Positions 17,022 through 25,302 of a stretch of DNA of 64,000 nucleotides are shown piece after piece. The stretch is from DASRFR01 sp035651455 (GTDB lineage Bacteria > Acidobacteriota > Terriglobia > Terriglobales > Acidobacteriaceae): NCBI GenBank assembly GCA_035651455.1, contig DASRFR010000025.1, positions 62,001-126,000 of the forward strand, in the 5' to 3' direction. The notes under the pieces are model-generated. The model saw nothing but the letters and a program-made list of their open reading frames with translations. It was not told where the DNA came from and did not search any database. A program made the position numbers and the translations under genes. The stretch's first letter is position 1. The number at the start of each line of letters is the position of its first letter.

Positions 17022-18833
17022 TCAATGATTCTGCGGAGATGCCACGCTCTGTTCGCGCGGCGGAGGCAAGGTGATGTTGCGACTCTTCGCCTTGAGCTCG
17101 CGATAAATTTTTGCTTCGCGATCCGCGTCTTCCTTCCGCCCGGCTGCACGGTAAGCGGCTTGAAGTTGATAATGCACCGGCTCGAAAGCGGGTTTCAGGC
17201 GGGCGGCGGCTTCCAGGTAGACGATAGCTTCTGTGGCGGTGCCCGAGCTAATGAGCTGCTTTCCCAGCTCATAGTTGGCTTCCGGATGTTCCGGATTTCG
17301 TGCCAGCACTTTCTTCAGCAGGTCAACCGCTTCCGCGTCTTGCGATTGCTGTAAAAGAACGAAGGCCAGATTGTACTGCGCTTCGGTATTATCGGGGTCC
17401 AACTGCAACTCCGCACGAAATTCCTGCGCAGCATCGATGGGGCGATCTTGCCGAATCAACGCGAGTCCCGCAAGGTAGTGCGCCGTTAGCAGCTTCGGCT
17501 CCGCCTCCAGAGCGCGATGGCAGGCTTGTACCGTGCGGGGGTAGGTGCCCATCTGCGACCACGCTTGCGCGATCAAGAGCAGCATGGGCGGAGAGATTTG
17601 CGCCGCTTCCAACCTGGTCAGCAACGCGACCGCCTGAGGGTACTTGTTGATCTTGATTAGTGACGCGGCCCAGGCGTACGCGACCTCGGGATGCTCGAGC
17701 GCGGAATCGCCAAGCGGGGACAGCGTGTCGGCAGCCTCAGCAAAAGCATTGGTCGCAAACAAAGCTGAACCCAAGGATGCGCGGGCGACGCGGTCCTGGG
17801 GATTAGCCGCTAAAGCAGGCCGCAGCGCACGCACCGCTTGGCTATAGTCGGAAGCGCGCATCGCACCCATGCCGAGGTTGCGCTGAAGACCGGCGGTCTC
17901 CGGCTGCCACTTCTCGGCTTCGCGAAAATGCGCGAGAGCGGTCGCAAATTGCTGCTGGCGGGCTTCTGCCGTGCCCAGATCGTTCAAAGCGCTGGCCAGA
18001 ATTCTGCGGAGATCAGCTTGCTGTTTCTTGAGCTCCTGTGGATTGTTTCGGACAGCTTTGGAAGCGCCGCTGCCGGAAGTCAAGTTGCCACTCGCCGCGA
18101 ACGTCCAGCGGTCTTCTGTAAACTCCCGCGCACCGGCCAGTTTTGATGTGTCGGGCTGTTTGGCTTTGAGCTGGGCATCTCGCAACCACTGCAAGGTGTC
18201 GGGATTGGGTTTGAGATCGGCGGAGCGCGTGAATGACTCTACTGCACGTTTGTAAAGATGTTTTGCCATCCAGACGCGGCCCTGCAAGTACCATCCTTGA
18301 GCATTTTCAGGATCGCTAGTGAGCAGATCAGTCACGGCGGATAAAGCGTCATCGAATTGGTTACCAGCCAGGTAAGAGACAACGAGATCCCGGCGAGCGG
18401 AGGTGCTTTCTTCGAAATCCAATGATCGCTTCGAGTTTTCAGCGGCGTGCGAAAACGACCCTTGCCGCAGTTGCACCTCGCCCATCAGGCGCAGAGTGAG
18501 AGCGATAACACGACGAGCTGCATCTGAAACTGCGGCCGGATCATTGGACTCTTTAGCGGAATCCAATGCGGTAAGGCGGGATTGCAGTTCGGGGCCGTGT
18601 AAAAAGGTTGTGGAAGCCTGAGTCCGTTTCCGCTGGGCCACTGCCGCTTCTTTGTCCTGAGCGTAAAGGTTCAGTGAGAGGGCTACCAAAGCCGCACAGG
18701 CTAGCCACACCTGGAAAAGGTTGCTGAAGCGAGGTTGCGCTGGGCGGGTGCATCCTGCAGCAACGACCCTGAAGCGAGGGAAGGTCACATTACATCCATG
18801 TCGAGCGTTGACATTAAGCGGCAGGACTCGCAT
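17022..18833 (-). CDS. exported TPR-repeat protein
   Basis: A protein of about 603 residues made almost entirely of tetratricopeptide repeats, such as AQGWYLQGRVWMAKHLYKRA, ALAHFREAEKWQPETAGLQR, AHYLAGLALIRQDRPIDAA and AQYNLAFVLLQQSQDAEA. A hydrophobic stretch (NLFQVWLACAALVALSLNLYA) lies about 45 residues from the N-terminus and probably acts as a late signal peptide or anchor, putting the repeats in the periplasm. ATG 18833 is preferred over 18860 because it has AGGA at seven bases. It sits 44 bases after the TonB receptor gene and directly before a CRTAC1 gene, an arrangement suggesting joint work in the envelope. Partner unknown. Confidence 0.85.
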   Translation of the reverse strand: MRVLPLNVNARHGCNVTFPRFRVVAAGCTRPAQPRFSNLFQVWLACAALVALSLNLYAQDKEAAVAQRKRTQASTTFLHGPELQSRLTALDSAKESNDPAAVSDAARRVIALTLRLMGEVQLRQGSFSHAAENSKRSLDFEESTSARRDLVVSYLAGNQFDDALSAVTDLLTSDPENAQGWYLQGRVWMAKHLYKRAVESFTRSADLKPNPDTLQWLRDAQLKAKQPDTSKLAGAREFTEDRWTFAASGNLTSGSGASKAVRNNPQELKKQQADLRRILASALNDLGTAEARQQQFATALAHFREAEKWQPETAGLQRNLGMGAMRASDYSQAVRALRPALAANPQDRVARASLGSALFATNAFAEAADTLSPLGDSALEHPEVAYAWAASLIKINKYPQAVALLTRLEAAQISPPMLLLIAQAWSQMGTYPRTVQACHRALEAEPKLLTAHYLAGLALIRQDRPIDAAQEFRAELQLDPDNTEAQYNLAFVLLQQSQDAEAVDLLKKVLARNPEHPEANYELGKQLISSGTATEAIVYLEAAARLKPAFEPVHYQLQAAYRAAGRKEDADREAKIYRELKAKSRNITLPPPREQSVASPQNH

Positions 18834-18877
18834 ATGCAGGTCCTGCCGGTGGTGGAGCATTCGTACTGCAGCACGGT

Positions 18878-21800
18878 CTAGAAGATCACTTTCAGGCCGT
18901 ACTGGAATTCACGATCGTTGTTGTTGACGATCGCGGTTGCATTCAGGTTGGAACCCGGCTGCTGCAACGTGATCAAGCTGTTGGTCGGGCTGCAGGGCTG
19001 ATAGTTGCCTTGAGCGTTGGCCGAACCACAATTCACTGCTCCAATTGGATTACCCGGGCCACCATCGGCACCAGGAGAGAAGTTCGGATGGTTGAAGAAG
19101 TTGAAAGCATCCATGTGGAACTGGAGGCTCACGCGCTCTCCCACCTTCCAGGTCTTGGAGATGGTGAAGTCGTCATTGATGAAGTTTGGTCCATGGCAGA
19201 AGCCTGGAGGCTCGTTGCCCATGGTGCCAATGTTCTGACCAACGACGGTGAATGCCGCCGCGTTGTAAATACTGTTGGAGTGACGTCCGGCGGAGCAACT
19301 TGAGCCCGCGACAATCGAAGGCCGGCGGTTGCCGCCTGGCGCCCACGGCGGTCCCTGGTTGCCGGTTCCATAAAGGGCGTTCAGGCCGTTTTTATGACAC
19401 GTAAGGGCATCTCCTCCCTCCGGGCCATTGCAGCCTTCCACATTGGCCAGATTCTCAGAGAGGCCGGCTGTGTACACCGTGGTCGACGGTCCGGACTGCG
19501 CAGTCAGAATAGTTCCCACTTGCCAACTGCCGAAGGCATTGCGCACGATCGCGTTACTACCCTTCAGTTCCGGCAAAGGTGCCACAAAATTCATGACGAA
19601 CATGTGGGGACGGTTGATAAGCGTGTTTCCCCGGTCCAGGCGGGTGTTGCCGGGCCAGGTGATGGTCTGCCAATTGGCAGTGCCGTTGGACTCGTCCAGT
19701 GGCAGGTTGCCAATGGAGTGAGAGTAGGTGTAGGTAGCGTTTAACAAAACTCCCTTGATCCGCCCTTTGAACAACATCTGCAAGGCGTGGTAGTTGGCAT
19801 CACCGTAATGCGCCCACCACGTCAGGAAGCCATCGTTCGGATATGGACGGTAGCAGTTAGGCGAGCTGGCGGTGGATCCGGCTGGGCAGAATGTGCTGTT
19901 GCTGAAGGCAGCGGCCCCCCAGAGCGCGGGTGGCACTTCGTTGATATCGGAGGTGGTCAGCTGGTGGATCGCCTTGTTTCCTACATAAGCGACCTGCAAA
20001 CTGGTCTCCTTCGCCAAGCTGCGTTCAACACTCACATTCCACTGCCACGAATTGGGAGTGACGTTGCTGGGATCGACTCCGCCTGCGGGCGAGGTCCTCG
20101 CCGTGGCAAACTGGCTCGCGGTCAGCGATGCGCCATTCAAAGTCCGGGTGTATCCACTGGCGTTGAGTGCGAAGGGAGCATTGCTCGACATGGTGTAGAT
20201 GGCGGTCCGGTCGCGCTGATAGAACTGGCCTACGCCAGCGCGAAGGGCGGTGCTGCCATCGCCAAACAAGTCATAGGCGATGCCCAGACGAGGAGCGAAC
20301 AGGTGGTAGTTCTGGTTACGCAGGTACTTGTTCGGTCCCGGCGTTCCCGCGCTGAAGGTTGTGCCAAAGGTATTGTTAACCTTCGTGCAGGGATTGGTTC
20401 CAGGCACGATCCACAAGCCGTTACACGCGTCAGTCGCGGGCTTGGAAGGATCGTACAAAGCAGGATTGAAGCTGGTCATCTGCCCATCCGTCTGGTACGG
20501 GCTCAGCAACATCGACCAGCGAATGCCGAAATCTACGGTCAGCTTGCGATTAACCTTCCAGCTGTCCCCGCCGTAGAACTCGTAATCGCGCCAGTGCATC
20601 TGGTTGTAGATGTCGGTGGAGGTCTCGGACAGATTGGAGAACACGTTGCCCGGGATCATGGCGTTGGCCAACGGCATGCCGGTGGCAATGCTTGCATAGC
20701 CGTCCGCGGTGTTGATGTTGGTGCGTTCCGCGGTGGCTCCGCCGGTGTCTTCATATTTCAGGTTGAAGCCCAGGAAGGCGCCGAACTTCAGTGTGTGCTT
20801 CCCCTTGATCCAGGACACGTCGTCTCGGAAGTTGTAGAGGTCCTGTTTATTGCTCCAGGGAGCGATCATCTGCGTAGTCGCACCGGTGTTACCCAGGTTG
20901 AGAGCCGGAATGCCAATGGGGTGCGTCTTCAGATCGGCCGGGAACAGGCTGGGGAAATCGCTGTTCAACGTCGTCGCCAGGCTGGCGTTGGTGCCACCCG
21001 GAGTGATGTTGATGCGGTTGTTGGAGTAGGAAAACTCGGCGGTATTGATCAGGTTCGATCCAATCGTCGAGGTCAGCTTGCCGATAATCGACTTCGACGG
21101 CTGCGCCCAGTTGCTTTCCAGTTGTGGGAAAACATCATCGCCCCAGTAACCGGCAACGGGCGCCGGATTTACCCACGTGTCTTGTGTATAACGGAACGTG
21201 ATCACGTGGTTCTTGGTGAGGTTGTAATCGCCCCGGATATTCTCCTGACGATAGTTCAAATGCGTGCTGGGATTCTGCAGCCAGTTGTTGCAGCCCGCAG
21301 CGCCATTTACTGGCGTGCCAACTCCGGCTGGAGTCAACGGGCACGGCAGATTGGGAAGGGGATATTGCCCCATCTGGTCGATCATGGCCTGCAGCGGGGC
21401 AGCAATCTTCCATTGATTGCCAGCCGCCTGGAATTGCGTCGGGATGGCGGTCAGAATGTCGCCGCAGGAGATGCCGCCTGAGAAATCACCCTGCCGTTCG
21501 CCTGCCGTCGGAACACAACCGCTGCGGTGCACGCCGCGCACTTCACGGTTCCATTCCTGGCTCCAGAAGACAAACAGCTTCTCTTTCTTGATGGGACCAC
21601 CCAGCGAATACCCGAAGTCATTGCGCCGCAGGATCGGTTTGTCCTGGTTGGGATTGGAGTAAATGCTGTTGGTGCTGCTATTGAACACGTTGGCCTGGCG
21701 GTCCAAGCTGGCTTGCCGCGCTGAGAACCAGTCATAGGCATTCAGTTTGTCGTTGCGGCCGAAATAAAACACACTTCCGTGCCACTGGTTCGTGCCGCCC

Positions 21801-22540
21801 TTGGTCACGATGTTTACCACCGATCCTGATGCCTGTCCGTACTCTGGACCATAGGAGTTACGCAGCATCTTGAACTCAGCAATCGATTCAAGAGAGGGAT
21901 AAATCAGGATGGTGCGGTTGGAACCGACATCGTTGTTGTTCGCGCCGTCCACCAGGAACAGGTTGTTGGCCATGGAATTTCCGTTGACGGCGAAATTGAC
22001 GCCGCCCCGTAATCCCTTGCCCACCGCATCGAAGGACCTGGCGGAAGAGACGCCCGGTTGCATCTGCGTCAACTCGACGAAGTTGCGGCCGTTGAGCGGC
22101 AGGCTGCGCACCTGTTCGCCGTCGACTACTTCACCGAGTTGCGCACTGTCGGTTTGCACCTGGATAGCATTCGCTTCCACGGTGACTTGCTCAGTGGTGT
22201 CGCCCATTTGAAGTTGAATGTTCACGATGGCCGTGCTGGCCACGTGCAACTCCAATTTCTCCACCACGGATTCTTTAAAGTTGCTCTGTTTGGCAAGGAT
22301 GCGGTACACGCCATTGGGCAGGTCGGGCGCGTTATATTCACCGAATTCGTTGGTGTTAATAGTGCGGGTGAGGGCTGTGCCCACGTTGGTTATAGTGACC
22401 GTCGCGTTGGCGATCACCGCACCAGATGGGTCAGTTACTACGCCGCTTATCGTGCCGGTGGTTTTCTGCGCAACAAGCGGAGTGAGTAGCCCGAGGAAAG
22501 TGCAGGCAACTACTAGGAATCGTCTGCTCCATCGTTTCAT
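18878..22540 (-). CDS. Oar-like TonB-dependent outer-membrane receptor with carboxypeptidase-regulatory domain
   Basis: A 1220-residue outer-membrane receptor of the large acidobacterial Oar type. Order: signal peptide (MKRWSRRFLVVACTFLGLLTPLVA), CarboxypepD_reg-like Ig domain (GTISGVVTDPSGAVIANATVTITN to about residue 105), plug domain (VDGEQVRSLPLNGRNFVELTQ, LFLVDGANNNDVGSNRT), then a long beta-barrel ending in FQYGLKVIF, with the expected C-terminal Phe. These proteins are thought to import large substrates or oligosaccharides. The start ATG at 22540 has GGAG at seven bases; the frame reaches 22615 but those codons are unlikely. It leads a three-gene cluster with TPR and CRTAC1 genes. An 18-bp perfect palindrome lies about 110 bases upstream. 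Confidence 0.93.
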   Translation of the reverse strand: MKRWSRRFLVVACTFLGLLTPLVAQKTTGTISGVVTDPSGAVIANATVTITNVGTALTRTINTNEFGEYNAPDLPNGVYRILAKQSNFKESVVEKLELHVASTAIVNIQLQMGDTTEQVTVEANAIQVQTDSAQLGEVVDGEQVRSLPLNGRNFVELTQMQPGVSSARSFDAVGKGLRGGVNFAVNGNSMANNLFLVDGANNNDVGSNRTILIYPSLESIAEFKMLRNSYGPEYGQASGSVVNIVTKGGTNQWHGSVFYFGRNDKLNAYDWFSARQASLDRQANVFNSSTNSIYSNPNQDKPILRRNDFGYSLGGPIKKEKLFVFWSQEWNREVRGVHRSGCVPTAGERQGDFSGGISCGDILTAIPTQFQAAGNQWKIAAPLQAMIDQMGQYPLPNLPCPLTPAGVGTPVNGAAGCNNWLQNPSTHLNYRQENIRGDYNLTKNHVITFRYTQDTWVNPAPVAGYWGDDVFPQLESNWAQPSKSIIGKLTSTIGSNLINTAEFSYSNNRINITPGGTNASLATTLNSDFPSLFPADLKTHPIGIPALNLGNTGATTQMIAPWSNKQDLYNFRDDVSWIKGKHTLKFGAFLGFNLKYEDTGGATAERTNINTADGYASIATGMPLANAMIPGNVFSNLSETSTDIYNQMHWRDYEFYGGDSWKVNRKLTVDFGIRWSMLLSPYQTDGQMTSFNPALYDPSKPATDACNGLWIVPGTNPCTKVNNTFGTTFSAGTPGPNKYLRNQNYHLFAPRLGIAYDLFGDGSTALRAGVGQFYQRDRTAIYTMSSNAPFALNASGYTRTLNGASLTASQFATARTSPAGGVDPSNVTPNSWQWNVSVERSLAKETSLQVAYVGNKAIHQLTTSDINEVPPALWGAAAFSNSTFCPAGSTASSPNCYRPYPNDGFLTWWAHYGDANYHALQMLFKGRIKGVLLNATYTYSHSIGNLPLDESNGTANWQTITWPGNTRLDRGNTLINRPHMFVMNFVAPLPELKGSNAIVRNAFGSWQVGTILTAQSGPSTTVYTAGLSENLANVEGCNGPEGGDALTCHKNGLNALYGTGNQGPPWAPGGNRRPSIVAGSSCSAGRHSNSIYNAAAFTVVGQNIGTMGNEPPGFCHGPNFINDDFTISKTWKVGERVSLQFHMDAFNFFNHPNFSPGADGGPGNPIGAVNCGSANAQGNYQPCSPTNSLITLQQPGSNLNATAIVNNNDREFQYGLKVIF

Positions 22541-23074
22541 CGTATGACTCCAGGAAAGGTCACACACCGCCGTCGTCCGCAGTTGTGACAAGTTTGACCG
22601 CGTGGACTGCTTCATCGGCCCACCCGGTCATGATTGAACGCACACAGCATAGAAAATCGATTTTCTACAAAGTCCGCAACGCGCCATTACGCGCGCACAT
22701 TGCTACGTCTGTCAACCGAAATCAGGTTGCGACTGCGTTACTACTCCCGAAACGGAACCTTCGCGGAACCGATGTAGCTGCTACGAAAAGCTGGAGTTAG
22801 CGTGTGAGAAATGGGAGCCGACATCGAGATGCGAATGCAATGACTTATGACAAATCACACATCCTGATTCACATTTGTGGATGAGAGCTCGATTTCGGTT
22901 TCTTCTTCGTCTCACTTGCGTCCTCGATTGAATCCCGGCGGGCACGCACACTCACACCCTGGCCGGATGCCTAACTGTGCACTTACAAAAAAGTCTTCGC
23001 TATGTCGATTGTCACACTAAGTTGGGTCAGACATCACAGCGTCCCGGTCACACCGCCGTTAAGCTCGAGATGCC
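22541..23074. other. intergenic region between TonB receptor and aroF operon (divergent)
   Basis: A 534-base gap between divergent transcription units, so both promoters should lie here. The only strong element is the palindrome at 22650-22667. No clear sigma-70 pair, tRNA or hairpin terminator was found. Confidence 0.5.
22650..22667. promoter_or_regulatory. perfect 18-bp palindrome, candidate operator
   Basis: TAGAAAATCGATTTTCTA reads identically on both strands with no spacer. It lies about 110 bases before the TonB-receptor start and about 410 before aroF, in GC-rich surroundings, so an AT-rich perfect dyad of this length stands out. It could bind a dimeric regulator of the receptor cluster. 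Confidence 0.5.
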
Positions 23075-23950
23075 ATGGAATTTCCGTGGAGTCCTCGATT
23101 CTCGCGCTTCGAACTCGTGTTGCTCACTGATGAACGCAGTCGCACCGTAGTACGCGCAGGGAACGTGACCATCGGGGACAGCGAATTTGTAGTCATGGCG
23201 GGGCCCTGCGCCGTGGAATCGGAATGGCAGGTGCGCGCGACCGCTGAAGCGGTGGCTGCAGCGGGAGCACGGGTGCTGCGCGGTGGCGCCTTCAAGCCAC
23301 GCACTTCCCCCTATTCATTTCAGGGTCTCGGCGAAGAAGGGCTCAAAATTCTGCGGCGGGCGGCCGACTCAACCGGTCTAGCCGTGGTCACTGAGGTCAT
23401 GTGCCCGGAAGACGTGGCACTAGTCAGCGAGTATGCCGAAATCCTGCAAGTTGGCTCGCGCAGCATGGAGAATTTCGCGTTGCTCGAGGCTGTAGGACGT
23501 AGCTCTCGTCCGGTGCTGCTGAAGCGGGGCATGACCGCCATTCTGGAGGAATTCCTGCAATCTGCGGAAGTAGTTCTAAGGAACGGCAATCCCGACGTGA
23601 TTCTTTGTGAGCGCGGCATCCGTACTTTCGATGCGGTGACTCGCAACACGCTGGATGTAGCCGCCGTGCCGGTGCTGAAATCTGTGTCACACCTGCCGGT
23701 GATTGTGGATCCGAGCCATGCCGCTGGAGCACGCGCCTTGGTGCTCCCGCTGGCTCGCGCCGCGACCGTGGCCGGAGCTGACGGGCTCCTGGTCGAAGTG
23801 CACCCCGCTCCTGAAACAGCGCTGAGCGACGGCGTGCAATCGCTTACCTTCGCAGAATTCCGGAACCTGATGACGGACCTTCAACCCTATGTTGCGCTTG
23901 CCGCAGACATGCGCGAACCGGAGTTGATAGCGGCCGGGAAGGTTGTCTAA
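23075..23950 (+). CDS. aroF: 3-deoxy-7-phosphoheptulonate (DAHP) synthase, type I-beta
   Basis: A 291-residue enzyme condensing PEP and erythrose 4-phosphate, the first step of the shikimate pathway. The TIM-barrel signatures are FVVMAGPCAVES, RGGAFKPRTSPYSFQGLG (PEP site), LQVGSRSMENFALL, VLLKRGM, CERGIRTF and VIVDPSHAAG. About 50 residues precede the barrel, less than the ferredoxin-like regulatory domain of Thermotoga-type enzymes, so it may be weakly or not feedback-inhibited; an in-frame stop 12 bases upstream rules out a longer start. Its stop overlaps the next gene start (TAATG), so it is translationally tied to a periplasmic electron-transfer operon, an unusual setting for this enzyme. 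Confidence 0.92.
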   Translation: MEFPWSPRFSRFELVLLTDERSRTVVRAGNVTIGDSEFVVMAGPCAVESEWQVRATAEAVAAAGARVLRGGAFKPRTSPYSFQGLGEEGLKILRRAADSTGLAVVTEVMCPEDVALVSEYAEILQVGSRSMENFALLEAVGRSSRPVLLKRGMTAILEEFLQSAEVVLRNGNPDVILCERGIRTFDAVTRNTLDVAAVPVLKSVSHLPVIVDPSHAAGARALVLPLARAATVAGADGLLVEVHPAPETALSDGVQSLTFAEFRNLMTDLQPYVALAADMREPELIAAGKVV

Positions 23951-25302
23951 TGCGGTGGTTGGCCATCAGCGCTGCCGTAGTGCTCCTGGCATTGTGGATG
24001 GCTGCAGTTGCGGAATCATCGCGCCTGACACTCTCCGCATTCCTTTATACCGCCGCGCCAGAATACGATTTGCAGGCATGGGTGAAAGGCGGAGAACGCT
24101 TTCCGCAGGGCGCGCAAATCCTGGTGCACGACTCGGCCGCCGAAAGGCCACTTGCGAGCGACTTCTTTGCCAGTGCGGACCCCTCTGTCTCCTTCGATGG
24201 AAAACGGGTGCTGTTCTCGGGCAAGCGCAAGGCCCAGGATCCTTGGGAAATCTGGGAACTCTCGCTGGCGGACCACAGCGTTAAAAAGATTGTGGCCGAT
24301 TCCAATGGCTGCGTTCGTCCCCTATACCTTCCCGACGATCGCATCGTGTATTCACGAAAACTGAACGGACACTTCGTGATCCAGGCCGGATCGCCCGGAA
24401 AATCTGAAGCGCTGGGCTTAACCTATGCGGCGGGCAATTCCCTGCCTCTCGATATCCTTCACGACGGCCGCGTGCTATTCGAGTCCGAGTATCCCATGGG
24501 GAATGGCAGAGCGTCGGAACTGTACACGGTATATAGCGATGGCAGTGGAGTCGAGTCTTACCGCTGTGATCACGGCCCGAGCCGGCACTCCGGACGGCAG
24601 GTAGCATCCGGTGACATCGTGCTTGTCAGCGGCCAGCGATTAGCACGATTCACCTCGTCACTTGCCCATGAAATAAAAGTCCCCGCCCCGGTTGGCGAGT
24701 ATGCCGGGGATGTGGCCGAGCTGCCGGACAACCGTTGGCTCGTCGCCTGGCGGGTGGACAACAGCAGATTCTTTGAAGTGAGAAGTTGGGACGCTCGCAG
24801 TGGCGAGCTCCGGCGTGTCGTGCAGTCAAAACATACAAATCTCATTCAGCCGGTCCTCGTCGCGCCTCGGCCCATTCCTAATCGCCATCCCTCCGCCCTC
24901 CATCACTGGAAATACGCCAATCTGCTCTGCCTGAGCGCCTACACGAGCAAGTACGCCTTCGCCGCGGATTCTCTTGCGACAGTGCGGGCTTATACCCAGG
25001 ATGAATCGGGCCACCCGAAACTGCTGGGAGCAGCGCGCATTGAAAGGGACGGCTCCTTTTACCTGCGCGTGCCAGCCGATCAGCCGTTGCAGTTGGAGCT
25101 TCTCGACAGCGCCGGGAATTCCGTAAAGAAAGAAGAGGGCTGGTTCTGGATGCGGCGGGGTGAGCAACGCATCTGTGTCGGTTGCCACGCCGGCCCTGAA
25201 GTTGCGCCTGAAAACGCCGTTCCCACCGTGCTGCTTCGGTCGACCATTGCTGCTGACCTCACGGGCGATATGGCCGGAAGCGCTAATGGAGGCCAGCAAT
25301 GA
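23950..25302 (+). CDS. exported TolB-like propeller protein with single CxxCH heme motif
   Basis: A 450-residue secreted protein. An N-terminal hydrophobic segment (MRWLAISAAVVLLALWMAAVA) is the export signal. Residues 60-300 read as TolB/HzsA-like propeller blades (DPSVSFDGKRVLFSGKRKAQD, YLPDDRIVYSRK, HDGRVLFESEYP). A C-terminal region ends with RICVGCHAGPE, a c-type heme site at residues 409-413, after a beta-rich segment. The order propeller, Ig-like segment, CxxCH resembles the alpha-subunit middle domain of hydrazine-synthase-like proteins, but that similarity is tentative. It starts inside the aroF stop and its own stop overlaps the next start (ATGA), so it is the second gene of a coupled operon. 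Substrate is unknown. Confidence 0.75.
   Translation: MRWLAISAAVVLLALWMAAVAESSRLTLSAFLYTAAPEYDLQAWVKGGERFPQGAQILVHDSAAERPLASDFFASADPSVSFDGKRVLFSGKRKAQDPWEIWELSLADHSVKKIVADSNGCVRPLYLPDDRIVYSRKLNGHFVIQAGSPGKSEALGLTYAAGNSLPLDILHDGRVLFESEYPMGNGRASELYTVYSDGSGVESYRCDHGPSRHSGRQVASGDIVLVSGQRLARFTSSLAHEIKVPAPVGEYAGDVAELPDNRWLVAWRVDNSRFFEVRSWDARSGELRRVVQSKHTNLIQPVLVAPRPIPNRHPSALHHWKYANLLCLSAYTSKYAFAADSLATVRAYTQDESGHPKLLGAARIERDGSFYLRVPADQPLQLELLDSAGNSVKKEEGWFWMRRGEQRICVGCHAGPEVAPENAVPTVLLRSTIAADLTGDMAGSANGGQQ

Noticed and set aside
19787..21481. 564-codon frame opposite the TonB receptor
   Set aside because: Long only because the GC-rich sense strand lacks antisense stops; Arg/Gly/Val-rich translation without fold signatures.
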